Assembly: GCF_001905665.1 (NCBI RefSeq)
Contig: NZ_LIVX01000006.1
Span: 248,001-312,000 of the forward strand
Direction of reading: 5' to 3'
Length of the DNA stretch: 64,000 nucleotides
Source: Streptomyces sp. CB02261
Lineage (GTDB): Bacteria > Actinomycetota > Actinomycetes > Streptomycetales > Streptomycetaceae
Below are positions 25,425 to 34,876 of the stretch, piece after piece; the stretch's first letter is position 1; each line of letters starts with the position of its first letter. Below the pieces are notes generated by a model. It did not search any database. It was not told the DNA's origin and saw only the letters and a list, made by a program, of their open reading frames with translations. Position numbers and translations under genes: made by a program.

Positions 25425-28346
25425 TCACGGGGCCGTGAGGAGCGCCGCCGCCGCGTGGGCCGTCGCCGGGTGCCGGGCGGTCAGGGCCGGGGAGCCGGCC
25501 TCCGCCGCGGCCGGGGCCCAAGGGTCGCCGCCGCCCAGGAGTTCCGCCAGCGCGTCGCTCGTGGCCCGGTGGGCGAAGAGCAGCGCCGCACCCGCCGGTC
25601 CGGTGGCCCGCCCCTCCGCCGGTGCCCAGGGGTCCGCGCGGCCCAGGAGCCGCGCCAGGGCGTCGCACGTCTCCGGGTGCGCCGGGAGCAGCGCCGCACC
25701 GCGCGGCCCTGCGGCCTGCCGGACGGGCTGCAGCTCCGGTGCGGCGCGCCACGGCGGGACCCAGGTGTCCAGGGCCGCGAGGCGTGCCGGGAAGACGCGG
25801 CCCGCCTCCCGGATCAGCAGCGGGGCCAGCTCCGCGGCGTTCGACCGCAGGGTGGTGATGAGGCTCGGCAACCACGGCAGCAGGACGGCGTCCGGCAGCC
25901 GCCCGAAGGCGTTCGACACCGCTTCCACCACCACGTCCGCGAGCCCCGGCACCGGTTCCAGCGCGTGCACGAAGCCGCTGAGGTAGCGCGGATAGGAGGG
26001 CACCACCAGGGGGTTGGCGAGGAGTTCGTCGCAGCGTGCGCGCAGCTCACCCCGGGACAGGGTGCCGAGCTGCACCTGGGCGGCCCACAGCAGCGCCGTC
26101 TTCGCCGGGTCCCCCGGGTGCGACTGCGCCACCGCCAGTTCCAGCTGCGTCCGGTCGCAGCCCAGTGACAGGGCCAGGCTCTCCATGCTGAACAGGAAGC
26201 CCAGCATCGCCGCCACCTGCCCCACGGTCGCGTCCTCGTCGCGGAACGCCGTGGGCAGCAGCGTGCAGTAGTGGGCGTACCCGGTCCTGACGAAGGACTC
26301 GATCCACGGCGGCAGCACCGGCTCGCTGGTGCGGTAGTACGCGAGGAGGCCGCGGACCCGGCGCAGCACCTCCGGGGCCCCGTCCACGGTGCGCTCGCCC
26401 GACAGGACGTCGAGGGCGCGGGTGCCGAGCTCGTCGGCGAGGCGCCTGCCGCCGAGGTACAGCGTCGCGTCCTCGACCGCCGCGAGCACCTCGGCCGTCG
26501 TGGCCCGGTCGCCGTAGGCGGTGCGGCGCAGGCGCTGCTCGAGTACCTGCTCCAGGCTCACGCCCTCGTAGCCGAGCTCGATCAGTGCCCGTTGGTGGGT
26601 GCCGAGCGACAGGTCCCATGATTCCTGGATCGACCGCTCGCCGAGCCGCCGCTCCCCCATCACCGTGCGAGCGGCGCCGGGCGGAAGCAGGCGGCGCAGC
26701 ATCCACAGGACGTCCGAGCAGGCCCGCAGCTCAGGCCGGGAGGCCATGTCGAGGAGGGCTCGGCGGACGCCGCGCTGCTGGAGGTTCAGTGCGAGCGGTG
26801 CCAGCCGGTCGTGCACGTCGCGGGCGAGCGGGGGCAGGGCTTCGTAGCCGACCTGGCCGATCCGGTCGCCGCCCATCATGATCTCGACGAGCCGGCGGAC
26901 GTCCCGGCGGCCGGGGACGGTGTCCTTCTCGATGCAGGTGACCGCCGCGTCCTGGAAGTCGTACGGCGTCGGCTTGGCCCGGTCCCGCATAGCGGCGAGC
27001 AGGATCGACGTCTCGAAGACGGCGATCGCGTCGGCGGTGGAGGCGAGGTAGCCGCTGCGGCGGGCGGCGCGGACGATGTCCACGGACCAGCCGAGGAGTT
27101 CGGCCTCGTCGAGCGTGTGGAGGGCGGGGGGCTGCCGGAGGAAGCCGGTGAGCCTGTCCTCCGTGGGCACGGGCGCGGGCGCGGCGGCCGTCGGCGCCGT
27201 CCTCGCCGGGCGCGGCTTCTTCGTGCCGGCCTGCCCCGCCAGCCGGTACGGCTCGGTCCGGGTGCGCCTGAGGTTCTTCGCCCATTCCGTCGCGGCGATG
27301 GACACGGAGCCCGGGGCGAGGCCGAACTGCGCCTCGATCGCCGTGTGGCTCGACGGGATCAGTCCGTACTGCCAGGTCGTGGCGGTCCGGGGGGAGATGA
27401 CGAAGTCCCCGGTGCCGTGCACGCCGAACTCCTCGACGCGGCTGGCCGCGTGGAAGGCGCCGCACACGTAGAGGCAGTCCGCCGGGTCGGTGCCGGTGGC
27501 GGCCAGGTGCTCGCGCATCCGGGTCCACATGTAGCGCTCGCGGTCCTCGTCGACGCGCACCCGCTCGCCCCGGCCCGGGGCGAGGCGGCGGAACAGGCTG
27601 CCGATGAGGAACATGACCTGGCGGTAGGTGTCGTGGTCGCTGTCGCCGAGCGGGACCTCGACGTACTGGTGCCACCACTCCGACCAGTGCCGCACCTTGC
27701 CGTGGCGCAGCAGGTGCTCCTCCAGTTCGGCGAATCGCGGCCGCAGGTCGCCGATCTCGACCCCGACGGCCTCGCCGTGCAGCGTGTCGGCGTCCCCGGC
27801 GGCGCGCTCGGTCTGCTCGTGCCGGGTGTCCCACTGGAAGACGTGGTCGGAGGAGCGGTCCACGAGGACCAGCTCGACGCCGGGTGTGTCGAGGGCGTAG
27901 GCGATGGCCTGGTATTCGGCGGAGGCCTCGGTGACGGGTGCGACGACGGACAGCGGGGCCCAGTCGGGCGGGAAGCCGTCGATCTCGCTCGCGAAGGCCT
28001 GCACTGCGACGGGCAGCCGGCAGTTGCGCAGCTCGGTGAGGAGCGGCGTCATGTCCTCGCAGAGTTCCAGGTAGACGACCTTGGGCTGCTTCTCCCGCAG
28101 CCGGCGGGCCATGGCGAGGGCGGAGGCCGGCGAGTGGTGGCAGACGGGGAAGATCTCCAGGGGTTCGCCGACGGCGCGGTCGACGTCGTCGACCATGCCG
28201 AGGAGGATGTCTTCCAGGGCGTCCTGACCGCCCGCGAACTCGGCCGCCGCGTCGTGGAGTTGCCCGCGCAGCGCGGCGAAGGTGGCTCCCGTCGCCTCGG
28301 ACGAGGGGGGTGCGGGGGCGGCCTGGGTCTCGGGGGCGCCGGTCAT
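25425..28346 (-). CDS. DUF5682-family protein of a MoxR-VWA operon
   Basis: This 973-aa cytosolic protein carries the DUF5682 N-terminal hallmark FPVCHHSPASALAMARRLRE, followed by VVYLELCEDMTPLL and PVAVQAFASEIDGFPPDW. This part resembles a ChaN/TraB-like metal-binding domain. Later residues are helical repeats. The last 120 residues hold duplicated TSDALAELLG/DALARLLG-type segments (about 890-960). The molecular function is unknown; the family always travels with MoxR ATPase and VWA genes. The start ATG overlaps the stop of the ATPase gene by ATGA, so it is the last gene of a coupled operon. I am confident of family and operon, not of function. Confidence 0.82.
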   Translation of the reverse strand: MTGAPETQAAPAPPSSEATGATFAALRGQLHDAAAEFAGGQDALEDILLGMVDDVDRAVGEPLEIFPVCHHSPASALAMARRLREKQPKVVYLELCEDMTPLLTELRNCRLPVAVQAFASEIDGFPPDWAPLSVVAPVTEASAEYQAIAYALDTPGVELVLVDRSSDHVFQWDTRHEQTERAAGDADTLHGEAVGVEIGDLRPRFAELEEHLLRHGKVRHWSEWWHQYVEVPLGDSDHDTYRQVMFLIGSLFRRLAPGRGERVRVDEDRERYMWTRMREHLAATGTDPADCLYVCGAFHAASRVEEFGVHGTGDFVISPRTATTWQYGLIPSSHTAIEAQFGLAPGSVSIAATEWAKNLRRTRTEPYRLAGQAGTKKPRPARTAPTAAAPAPVPTEDRLTGFLRQPPALHTLDEAELLGWSVDIVRAARRSGYLASTADAIAVFETSILLAAMRDRAKPTPYDFQDAAVTCIEKDTVPGRRDVRRLVEIMMGGDRIGQVGYEALPPLARDVHDRLAPLALNLQQRGVRRALLDMASRPELRACSDVLWMLRRLLPPGAARTVMGERRLGERSIQESWDLSLGTHQRALIELGYEGVSLEQVLEQRLRRTAYGDRATTAEVLAAVEDATLYLGGRRLADELGTRALDVLSGERTVDGAPEVLRRVRGLLAYYRTSEPVLPPWIESFVRTGYAHYCTLLPTAFRDEDATVGQVAAMLGFLFSMESLALSLGCDRTQLELAVAQSHPGDPAKTALLWAAQVQLGTLSRGELRARCDELLANPLVVPSYPRYLSGFVHALEPVPGLADVVVEAVSNAFGRLPDAVLLPWLPSLITTLRSNAAELAPLLIREAGRVFPARLAALDTWVPPWRAAPELQPVRQAAGPRGAALLPAHPETCDALARLLGRADPWAPAEGRATGPAGAALLFAHRATSDALAELLGGGDPWAPAAAEAGSPALTARHPATAHAAAALLTAP

Positions 28347-29464
28347 GACAGCTTGGCGATCGCGTCGCGGCCGCCCTCCAGGAACTCGGGCCAGGAGCCG
28401 CCCTCCTCCTTGCCGCGCGGCTCGACGACGCCGTGCAGGTACTTGTTGAGGATGGCCAGGTCCTCGGGCTCGCGGCGGGCGAGCGTGCCGATCAGCGAGG
28501 AGGCGAGGGCGCGGGCGGTCAGGGTGCGCTCGCCGAAGAAGTCGCTGTGCAGGACGGCGTCCTCCAGTACGCCGATCTGCTCGGCGGTGGAGAGGGCCGA
28601 CTCCAGCTTCTCGTCGTCGCTGCCGGCCGCTGCGGCGGAGGCCCGCAGGTCTGCGAAGCTCTGGAGGAGGACGTCGAGGAGGGTGGGCGGCACGTCCAGC
28701 TCGATGGCGTGCCGGCGCAGCAGCTCCTCGGTGCGGAAGCGGACGATCTCCGCCTCGCTCTTCTTGTTCGTGACGACGGGGATGCGGACGAAGTTGAACC
28801 GGCGCTTGAGCGCCGAGGACAGGTCGTTGACTCCGCGGTCGCGGCTGTTGGCGGTGGCGATGACCGAGAAGCCGGGCTTGGCGAAGACGATGTTCTCGCC
28901 GTCGGCGCTGTCGAGTTCGGGGACGGAGATGTACTTCTCGGAGAGGATCGAGATGAGCGCGTCCTGGACGTCGCTGGTGGAGCGGGTGAGCTCCTCGAAG
29001 CGGCCGATGGTGCCGGTCTCCATGGCGGTCATGATCGGTGACGGGATCATCGACTCGCGGGACTGTCCCTTGGCGATGACCATGGACACGTTCCAGGAGT
29101 ACTTGATGTGGTCCTCGGTGGTGCCGGCGGTGCCCTGGACCACCTGGGTGGAGTTGCGGCTGATCGCGGCCGAGAGGAGCTCGGCGAGCCAGCTCTTGCC
29201 GGTGCCGGGGTCACCGATGAGGAGCAGCCCGCGGTCGGAGGCGAGGGTGACGATGGAGCGCTCGACGAAGCTGCGGTCGCCGAACCACTTCTGCGACACC
29301 TCCCGGTCCAGGCCGTCGGCGCGCTCGGAGCCGAGGACGAACAGGCGGACCATCTTCGGGGAGAGGCGCCAGGAGAAGGGCTTGGGGTTGTCGTCGATCG
29401 ACTCGAGCCAGTCGAGCTCCTCGGCGTACTTGATCTCGGCGGGGGCGCGGAGCAGGTCGGACAT
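28343..29464 (-). CDS. MoxR-type AAA+ ATPase
   Basis: This 373-aa AAA+ ATPase has Walker A GDPGTGKS at residues 84-91, a Walker B region ending RFEELTRS, sensor-1 region VIATANSRDRGVNDLSSALK and the arginine-finger-like RRFNFVRIPVV. The MoxR group works as a chaperone-like remodeller, usually with a VWA partner that contacts substrate and metal. That partner is encoded 12 bp upstream. The 3' end overlaps the DUF5682 gene by ATGA. The order VWA-MoxR-DUF5682 suggests one complex that loads, remodels or activates a target. The target is not evident. Confidence 0.9.
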   Translation of the reverse strand: MSDLLRAPAEIKYAEELDWLESIDDNPKPFSWRLSPKMVRLFVLGSERADGLDREVSQKWFGDRSFVERSIVTLASDRGLLLIGDPGTGKSWLAELLSAAISRNSTQVVQGTAGTTEDHIKYSWNVSMVIAKGQSRESMIPSPIMTAMETGTIGRFEELTRSTSDVQDALISILSEKYISVPELDSADGENIVFAKPGFSVIATANSRDRGVNDLSSALKRRFNFVRIPVVTNKKSEAEIVRFRTEELLRRHAIELDVPPTLLDVLLQSFADLRASAAAAGSDDEKLESALSTAEQIGVLEDAVLHSDFFGERTLTARALASSLIGTLARREPEDLAILNKYLHGVVEPRGKEEGGSWPEFLEGGRDAIAKLS

Positions 29465-29476
29465 GAGGAGGGCCTT

Positions 29477-30961
29477 TCAGGTGAGGAAGGTCTTGAGTTC
29501 GTGCACGAGCTTGTCGATGTGGCCGGAGATCACCGGGGTGCCGAGCGCCTTGAACCGCTCCCGGAACCAGGGGTTGACCTCCTGCCGTCCGGAGCTGGTC
29601 ACCGAGCCGACGGGGATGAAGCGGACTCCGGACCGGTGGACGGCCTCGATGCCCTCGAACAGGGGCTGCGACCGGGAGAACTCGTAGAAGTCGGAGATCC
29701 ACACCATCGCCGTGTTCTTGGGTTCGGCGATCTTCGGCCGGGCCATGGCCATCGCGACCGGTCCGTCGTTGCCACCGCCGAGGTTGGTGCGCAGGAGGAC
29801 GTCGAACGGGTCGTGCACCCAGGGGGTGAGGTCGATGGCCCGGGTGTCGTACGCGATGAGGTGGACGTCGACCTTCGGCAGCCCGGCGAAGATCGAGGCG
29901 AGGATGGTGCAGTTGACCATCGAGTCGACCATGGAGCCGGACTGGTCCACGACGACGATGAGCCGCTGGGGTGTGGTCCGGCGGGTGGTGTGCCGGTAGT
30001 AGAGGCGGTCGACGTAGAGCCGCTCCTCCTCCGGGCTCCAGTTGGTGAGGTTCTTCCAGATGGTGCGGTCGAGGTCGAGGTTGCGGAAGACCCGCTTGGG
30101 CGGGACCGAACGGTCGAGCTCCCCCACGGTGGCCTTCTCCACCTGGGTGCGGAGCACCTGGGCGACCTCGTCGACGTAGCGCCGGATGAGGGACTTGGCG
30201 TTGGCGAGGGCGATGCCGGACAGGTTGCCCTTGTCGCGCAGCAGTTGCTCGATCAGCGACATGCTGGGGGTGAGCCGGGCCGCGAGCGCGGGGTCGGCCA
30301 GCACCTCGCGCAGGTGCATGCGGCGGACGAGTTCGGCCTCGAGGGTGCCGAGTTCGGCCCCCAGACCCCCGGCGAAGGCCGCTCCGCCCTGGCCGCCGCG
30401 CAGTCCCCCGGGCGGACGGCCGAGCGCCCGCTCCAGCCAGCCGGCGTCCGACTGCCAGCGGGCCAGCTGACCCGCGGAGACCGTTCCCGATCCGGTGGCG
30501 AAGACGTTGAGCAGCAGCTTCGACGCGAGCGCGGCGCGCCGCACCTCCGCCGCCCGGTCGCGTGCGCCGTCCGGCTCGGGCTCCGGTGTCATCAGCCCGT
30601 CGAACTCGTCGGCCAGCTCCGGATGCCGCTGCACGACGGACTCGACGGACGCGCCCGGGTCGAGCAGTGCCGACGGCAGTCCGATGTCCTCGACGACGGC
30701 GAGGCTCGACGCTTCGAGGGCCGCCTGCTCCTCCGGGTCGAAGAGCCGGGCGAGAAGGCGCCAGTAGAGAACCTGACGCCGGTTGTCGTCGCGGTCGGGG
30801 CCGTCCGGGGCGGGGAAGGCGGGCGGGGCGCCGGCCGGGGCGGTGGTCGCGTCGCGGGGCGGGGCGGTGGGCGCGTCACCGGCCGGGGCCGGGGCGGACG
30901 GCGTGTCGCCGGCCGGGGCGGTGGGCGTGGCGGCGCGCCGCCGGGGCGTGGTGTCGGTCAT
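29477..30961 (-). CDS. VWA-domain protein (MIDAS intact)
   Basis: This 494-aa protein begins with a Pro/Ala-rich disordered stretch (about 1-58). A helical region follows, then a C-terminal von Willebrand A domain (about 330-490) with metal-binding DQSGSM at 339-344, further MIDAS positions around RTNLGGGND, and WISDFYEFS. It is the probable substrate- or target-binding partner of the MoxR ATPase next to it. ATG 30961 is chosen because it overlaps the upstream gene's stop by ATGA; earlier in-frame codons are arginine-rich noise. The protein is cytosolic, with no signal peptide. Confidence 0.88.
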   Translation of the reverse strand: MTDTTPRRRAATPTAPAGDTPSAPAPAGDAPTAPPRDATTAPAGAPPAFPAPDGPDRDDNRRQVLYWRLLARLFDPEEQAALEASSLAVVEDIGLPSALLDPGASVESVVQRHPELADEFDGLMTPEPEPDGARDRAAEVRRAALASKLLLNVFATGSGTVSAGQLARWQSDAGWLERALGRPPGGLRGGQGGAAFAGGLGAELGTLEAELVRRMHLREVLADPALAARLTPSMSLIEQLLRDKGNLSGIALANAKSLIRRYVDEVAQVLRTQVEKATVGELDRSVPPKRVFRNLDLDRTIWKNLTNWSPEEERLYVDRLYYRHTTRRTTPQRLIVVVDQSGSMVDSMVNCTILASIFAGLPKVDVHLIAYDTRAIDLTPWVHDPFDVLLRTNLGGGNDGPVAMAMARPKIAEPKNTAMVWISDFYEFSRSQPLFEGIEAVHRSGVRFIPVGSVTSSGRQEVNPWFRERFKALGTPVISGHIDKLVHELKTFLT

Positions 30962-32361
30962 GCGCGCAGCAGCTTTCCGGCGCGTTCCCGCAGGACGGTG
31001 ACGGAGTCCGTGGCCGCCTTCTCCGCCCGTACGCCGAGCTTGTCGGTGGTGCCTCCGGCCCACGCGCCCGCGTGGACGGCGACGGTCTTCTTGCGGACGG
31101 TGGTCTCGACGGCGAGCGGCTGGAGGACGAACTCCCCCGCGTCCCAGCGGAGCAGGCCCAGGCACGCGCCGGAGGCGGCGACCGCGTCCGGGGTGAGCGG
31201 GCCCGCCGTGGGGACGCGGTCGGTGTCGACGGCCAGCCGGTGCCCGGCGACGGTGAACGTCAGCGTCCCGCCCTCCTCGTGCTCCGCCCCGTACCCCTCC
31301 AGGAGCACGGGGACGGCGATCCGTGCGGGGTGGCGGTCCAGGGGGGTGGTCACCGGGTCGGTGGCGGCGGACAGGACGACCCGGGCGGTGGCGAAGGCAT
31401 CGGCCGGCTCCCCGGGGCGCGCCCGCTCGTCGTCCCAGACGAGGTCGCCCTCGGCGGTGACGGGCATGGCGTCGAGTTCCATGGCGCGGCCCTCACCCGC
31501 CGCGCCGAGCAGGGACATCCGCGGCCGCAGGAGCTGCCACAGGCCCGCGCCGACGACGGTGTCGGGCTTGGGCGCGGACACCGCGGCCCGGACGAGGCGG
31601 GGCGCCGTCCCGTCGGAGGGTTCGAGTACGGCGTGGACCTGGGCCTGCACGGCGGTCGCGTGCTCCTGGACGTCGACGCCCAGCGGCAGCAGGCGTCCGG
31701 TCACGGTGGACGGCGTGGGGGCGGGGGTGGCGCCCGGCAGGGTCAGGAGCAGCGCGCGCGTCCACAGGTCGGCCCAGCGGCGCACCGGGACGCGGTCCAG
31801 GGTGGCGCCGGGGCAGGAGGCGGCGAGTTCGGCCGCGAAGCCGTCGAGCAGGGTCGCCTGACGGCGCAGCCGGGTGTCGGGCAGCATCGCGGAGACCACG
31901 GGGGCGGCTGCGGCGACCAGGTCGTGGTCGATGCCGTGCCAGCCCGCGCGGGCGAGGTCGCACAGCCAGGCGCGGGCGGCGGCGAGGACGTTCGCTCCGG
32001 GGCCGTCGCCGGCGGTGGTGTCGGTGTCCGGGGTGCTCCACTCGGCGCGCGGCCGGCCGGTGACGTCCGCGACGCGGTCCGTGAGGGCGTCGTGCACGGC
32101 GCCCATGAGGGCCGTGCGGGCTGCGGCGAGCGCGACGAGGTGGTCCTCGCCGGCGGCGCCGGCCGCGGCCTTGTCGGCCGCCTCGGCGACCAGCGAGGCG
32201 AGCGGCGTCCCGGCGACGGCGCCCGCGAGGGCCGCGAGTCCGGCGGCCTGGGCGGGCTGCGGTCGGAGCAGTCCGGCGACGAGCGCCCGGTCGAAGGCGT
32301 CGACGGCGCCGAGTGCCTCGTCGAGTCCGTCGACGGGGTCGGTGAGCAGGTCCGTACGCAT
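30958..32361 (-). CDS. DUF5691-like protein of the MoxR-VWA operon
   Basis: This 467-aa protein is rich in Ala, Leu and Arg with helical repeats throughout and no recognised enzymatic motif. Its place between the zinc-binding protein and the VWA gene matches the DUF5691 position in actinobacterial operons of this type. Identification by family name rests on context and composition, so it is moderate. ATG 32361 overlaps the upstream stop by one base (TGATG) and the 3' end overlaps the VWA start by ATGA, so it is translationally coupled on both sides. Confidence 0.65.
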   Translation of the reverse strand: MRTDLLTDPVDGLDEALGAVDAFDRALVAGLLRPQPAQAAGLAALAGAVAGTPLASLVAEAADKAAAGAAGEDHLVALAAARTALMGAVHDALTDRVADVTGRPRAEWSTPDTDTTAGDGPGANVLAAARAWLCDLARAGWHGIDHDLVAAAAPVVSAMLPDTRLRRQATLLDGFAAELAASCPGATLDRVPVRRWADLWTRALLLTLPGATPAPTPSTVTGRLLPLGVDVQEHATAVQAQVHAVLEPSDGTAPRLVRAAVSAPKPDTVVGAGLWQLLRPRMSLLGAAGEGRAMELDAMPVTAEGDLVWDDERARPGEPADAFATARVVLSAATDPVTTPLDRHPARIAVPVLLEGYGAEHEEGGTLTFTVAGHRLAVDTDRVPTAGPLTPDAVAASGACLGLLRWDAGEFVLQPLAVETTVRKKTVAVHAGAWAGGTTDKLGVRAEKAATDSVTVLRERAGKLLRA

Positions 32362-32864
32362 CAGGCGACCGTCCTCGTCGGCGGGAACCACTGCATCTCG
32401 GGCAGCGGCGCGGTGGTCGGCTCCAGTTCGAGGTAGGCGAGGTGCCGGAGGAACCTGCTGAACACCGGGGCGGCCGCCGAGGTGTCGCCCTGCTCGGGGC
32501 GGGTGGCGGTCATCACCGAGACGAGCCGCGGGGCGTCGGGCTCTCCTTCGGGAGTGTCGGCCTTCAGGTAGCGGGCGACGCGCTCGGCTCCGTACTGCAG
32601 GACCGCCTCGCCGACGAGGGCGCGGATGTGGTTGCAGAAGGTGCCGCGCGCACCGCCGCAGGGGCGGTTGTTGTTGGTGCTGCACGCGAACGCGTAGGTC
32701 GCGGTCGCGATCGAGGACACGTACACGCGTCCTGCGTCGGACCCGCTGGACACGACGCCCTGCAGTCGTCCGTCGGCCAGCTCGACGAACGGCACCTTGG
32801 CGAGTTTCCGCGGTCGCGCGGGCGGGACCACCCGCGCCGTACTCGACCTCTCCCAGACCGGCAA
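32361..32864 (-). CDS. Small Cys/His zinc-binding (SWIM-like) protein, first gene of MoxR-VWA operon
   Basis: This protein of about 167 aa has a cysteine cluster CSTNNNRPCGG...TFCNH that fits a SWIM-like or other zinc-binding site, ending in the Cys-x-His typical of SWIM fingers. Other segments (VVSSGSDAGRVYVSS and AERVARYLKAD) are not informative. I take TTG 32864 because GGGAGAGG lies four bases upstream; a GTG a few codons further upstream is possible. It is the likely first gene of the five-gene operon. Confidence 0.55.
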   Translation of the reverse strand: MPVWERSSTARVVPPARPRKLAKVPFVELADGRLQGVVSSGSDAGRVYVSSIATATYAFACSTNNNRPCGGARGTFCNHIRALVGEAVLQYGAERVARYLKADTPEGEPDAPRLVSVMTATRPEQGDTSAAAPVFSRFLRHLAYLELEPTTAPLPEMQWFPPTRTVA

Positions 32865-32943
32865 CGTACCTCTCCCATGCACGTCGAAGGGGCGCTCTCG
32901 CCGTTGCGGCGGAACAAGATCGAACCTATCCCCGCCCACTGAC

Positions 32944-32974
32944 AACGCCCCTCGGTCGGGAACCGAGGGGCGTT
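32944..32974. terminator. Terminator between ABC exporter and MoxR-VWA operon
   Basis: A perfect 13-bp stem (AACGCCCCTCGGT with its complement) encloses a 5-base loop. It follows, in minus-strand direction, the RiPP cluster's last gene and the octamer repeat, and precedes the MoxR-VWA operon. Confidence 0.8.
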
Positions 32975-32992
32975 CGCGGGCGGTTCGGGGTG

Positions 32993-33086
32993 CCGGTGGG
33001 CCGGTGGGCCGGTGGGCCGGTGGGCCGGTGGGCCGGTGGGCCGGTGGGCCGGTGGGCCGGTGGGCCGGTGGGCCGGTGGGCCGGTG
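32993..33086. repeat. CCGGTGGG octamer tandem repeat, 11.75 copies
   Basis: Eleven perfect 8-bp units run from 32993 to 33080, then a 6-base partial unit. The array lies two bases past the stop of the ABC transporter gene, in its 3' untranslated region and before the terminator hairpin. Perfect copies suggest recent expansion and a length-variable locus. Confidence 0.95.
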
Positions 33087-33088
33087 AT

Positions 33089-34876
33089 TCAGGGGGCCAT
33101 GTGGGAGAGGCTGCGGTGGAGGGTGCTGTCGGGGCGGCCGGTGAGCTCCTCCCAGGTGCCCTCCTCGGCGATGCGTCCGGCTTCGAGGACGGCGATGCGG
33201 TCGGCCCGCCGGATCGTGGCGCGGCGGTGGGCGATGACGATCGTCGTACGGCCTTCCTGGCGGAGCGCGGCGGCGAGCCGGGCGTCGCTCGCGTTGTCCA
33301 GGTGGGCGGTGGACTCGTCCAGGATGAGGACGCGCGGTTCGGCCAGGAGGGCGCGGGCGAGGGCGATGCGGGCCCTCTGGCCGCCGGAGAGGGTGGAGCC
33401 GCGCTCGCCGACCGGGGTGCTCAGCGGGGCGATCCGGTCGACTCCGCACAGGCGGGCCGTCTCGGCGAGGAGGTCGTCGTCGGCGTCGGGGGCGGTGAGC
33501 CGCAGGTTCTCGGCGAGGGTGCCGTGGAAGAGGGGTGTCTCCTGTCCCACGAGGGCGACGGCGCGGCGGAGTTCGGCGTCGTCCACCTCGCGGAGGTCGA
33601 GGGGGTCCCCTTCGGCGGGGATCAGCTGGACCTGGCCCGCGGAGGGGTCCCAGAAGCGGGCCAGGAGGTGGGCGCAGGTCGACTTGCCGGCGCCCGAGGC
33701 GCCGACCAGGGCGAGCGTCTGACCCGCGCCGACGGTCAGCTCGACGCCGTCGAGGACGGGACCGCCGCCGTAGTCGAACCTCACCCGGTGCAGCCGGACG
33801 CCCAGCGGGCCGGGGGGAAGCGGGCGGGGTGCGGTGGGCGGCGGGGCGAGCGCGGGAGCCTTGACGGCCGCGCCGACGCGGGCGGCGGCGGCGCGCAGGG
33901 ACACGGCCTGGCTCAGCGACCGGGCCGACTCCGCGACGGGGCCGAGGACGGCCAGGGCGAGCGCCGTCGCCGCCGGAGCCCACGCGCCGTGCAGCCGTCC
34001 CGCCGCCGTGGACTGCGCCGCCGCGGCCACCACTCCGAGAACCGCGACAACGATCAGGAGGTCGCGGACGGCGGCGGTGACGGCCTCCCACGTGGCCTCG
34101 GCGCGCTGGGCGTCACCCACCTGCCGTCCGCGCTCGGCCAGTCGGCGCCGGCGTGTGGCGAGGGTGCCGAAGGCGAGCAGCTCGCGCAGTCCGTCGACGA
34201 CCTCCACCGTGTCGGCCGACAGCGTGGCGACGGCGGTCCGGGTCCGGCCGCCGCGTACCGCACGTCCGCGCGCGTCGGCGAAGGGAGCCACGGCGAGCAG
34301 GGCCGCGACCGGCAGCACGGCCGCGAGCAGCCACGGGTCGAGCGTGGCGAGGACCGCCGCACCGCCGGTGAAGACCGTCCCGGCCGCCAGGAGCTGGGCG
34401 GTGGTGTGGGCGTAGAAGAACTCCAGTGCCTCCACGTCGGCCTGGGCCGTGGCGGCGAGGTCGCCGCTGCGCCGGCCGGCGACGCGGGCGGGTGCGCTGC
34501 GCGCGAGGCCGTCGAAGACGCGTACCCGCAGGGCGGCGAGGACCCGGTAGGCCAGGTCGTGGGAGAGGTCCATCTCGCGCCAGGTCGTCAGCGCTCGTAC
34601 GACGACGAGGGCGACGAGGGCGGTGACGGCGCCGGACGTCGGGGCCGTTGCCTCGATGACGGCGGTGCCCACGGTGTGCGCGGCCAGTGTGACGAGCGCG
34701 ACGAGGGAGCCCTGTTCGAGCAGGGCGGCGGCGCAGGTGCGGACCGTCATGGCGCGGTGCTCGGCGAGGGCGGGAAGGAGGGCGCGCAACGCGCCGCGTT
34801 CGGGCACGGCGGCTTCGGTCGTGGCGGTGTCGTTTGCGGTGGCGGTGTCGACAGCGGTGCCGGTGGTGGTGCTCAT
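33089..34876 (-). CDS. ABC exporter half-transporter (TMD-NBD), CydC-like; RiPP cluster
   Basis: This 595-aa fused membrane/ATPase protein has an N-terminal exporter-type membrane domain (about 30-320, six hydrophobic segments). Its ATPase domain has Walker A GASGAGKST, LVGQE Q-loop, signature LSGGQRARIALARALL, Walker B RVLILDES and switch His in IVIAHRR. It pairs with the neighbouring CydD-like half-transporter as a heterodimer, as seen in RiPP and cydDC-type exporters. ATG 34876 overlaps the previous stop by ATGA. It should export the modified peptide of the adjacent YcaO cluster; that it carries glutathione-type thiols instead is the alternative. It is the last gene of the cluster. Confidence 0.86.
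   Translation of the reverse strand: MSTTTGTAVDTATANDTATTEAAVPERGALRALLPALAEHRAMTVRTCAAALLEQGSLVALVTLAAHTVGTAVIEATAPTSGAVTALVALVVVRALTTWREMDLSHDLAYRVLAALRVRVFDGLARSAPARVAGRRSGDLAATAQADVEALEFFYAHTTAQLLAAGTVFTGGAAVLATLDPWLLAAVLPVAALLAVAPFADARGRAVRGGRTRTAVATLSADTVEVVDGLRELLAFGTLATRRRRLAERGRQVGDAQRAEATWEAVTAAVRDLLIVVAVLGVVAAAAQSTAAGRLHGAWAPAATALALAVLGPVAESARSLSQAVSLRAAAARVGAAVKAPALAPPPTAPRPLPPGPLGVRLHRVRFDYGGGPVLDGVELTVGAGQTLALVGASGAGKSTCAHLLARFWDPSAGQVQLIPAEGDPLDLREVDDAELRRAVALVGQETPLFHGTLAENLRLTAPDADDDLLAETARLCGVDRIAPLSTPVGERGSTLSGGQRARIALARALLAEPRVLILDESTAHLDNASDARLAAALRQEGRTTIVIAHRRATIRRADRIAVLEAGRIAEEGTWEELTGRPDSTLHRSLSHMAP

Noticed and set aside
26811..29687. Long plus-strand frame opposite the MoxR/DUF5682 genes
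   Set aside because: It overlaps two strong genes with intact motifs and operon overlaps. Its composition is antisense noise.
32993..33086. CRISPR array
   Set aside because: Eight-base perfect units with no spacers are a simple tandem repeat, and no cas genes are present.
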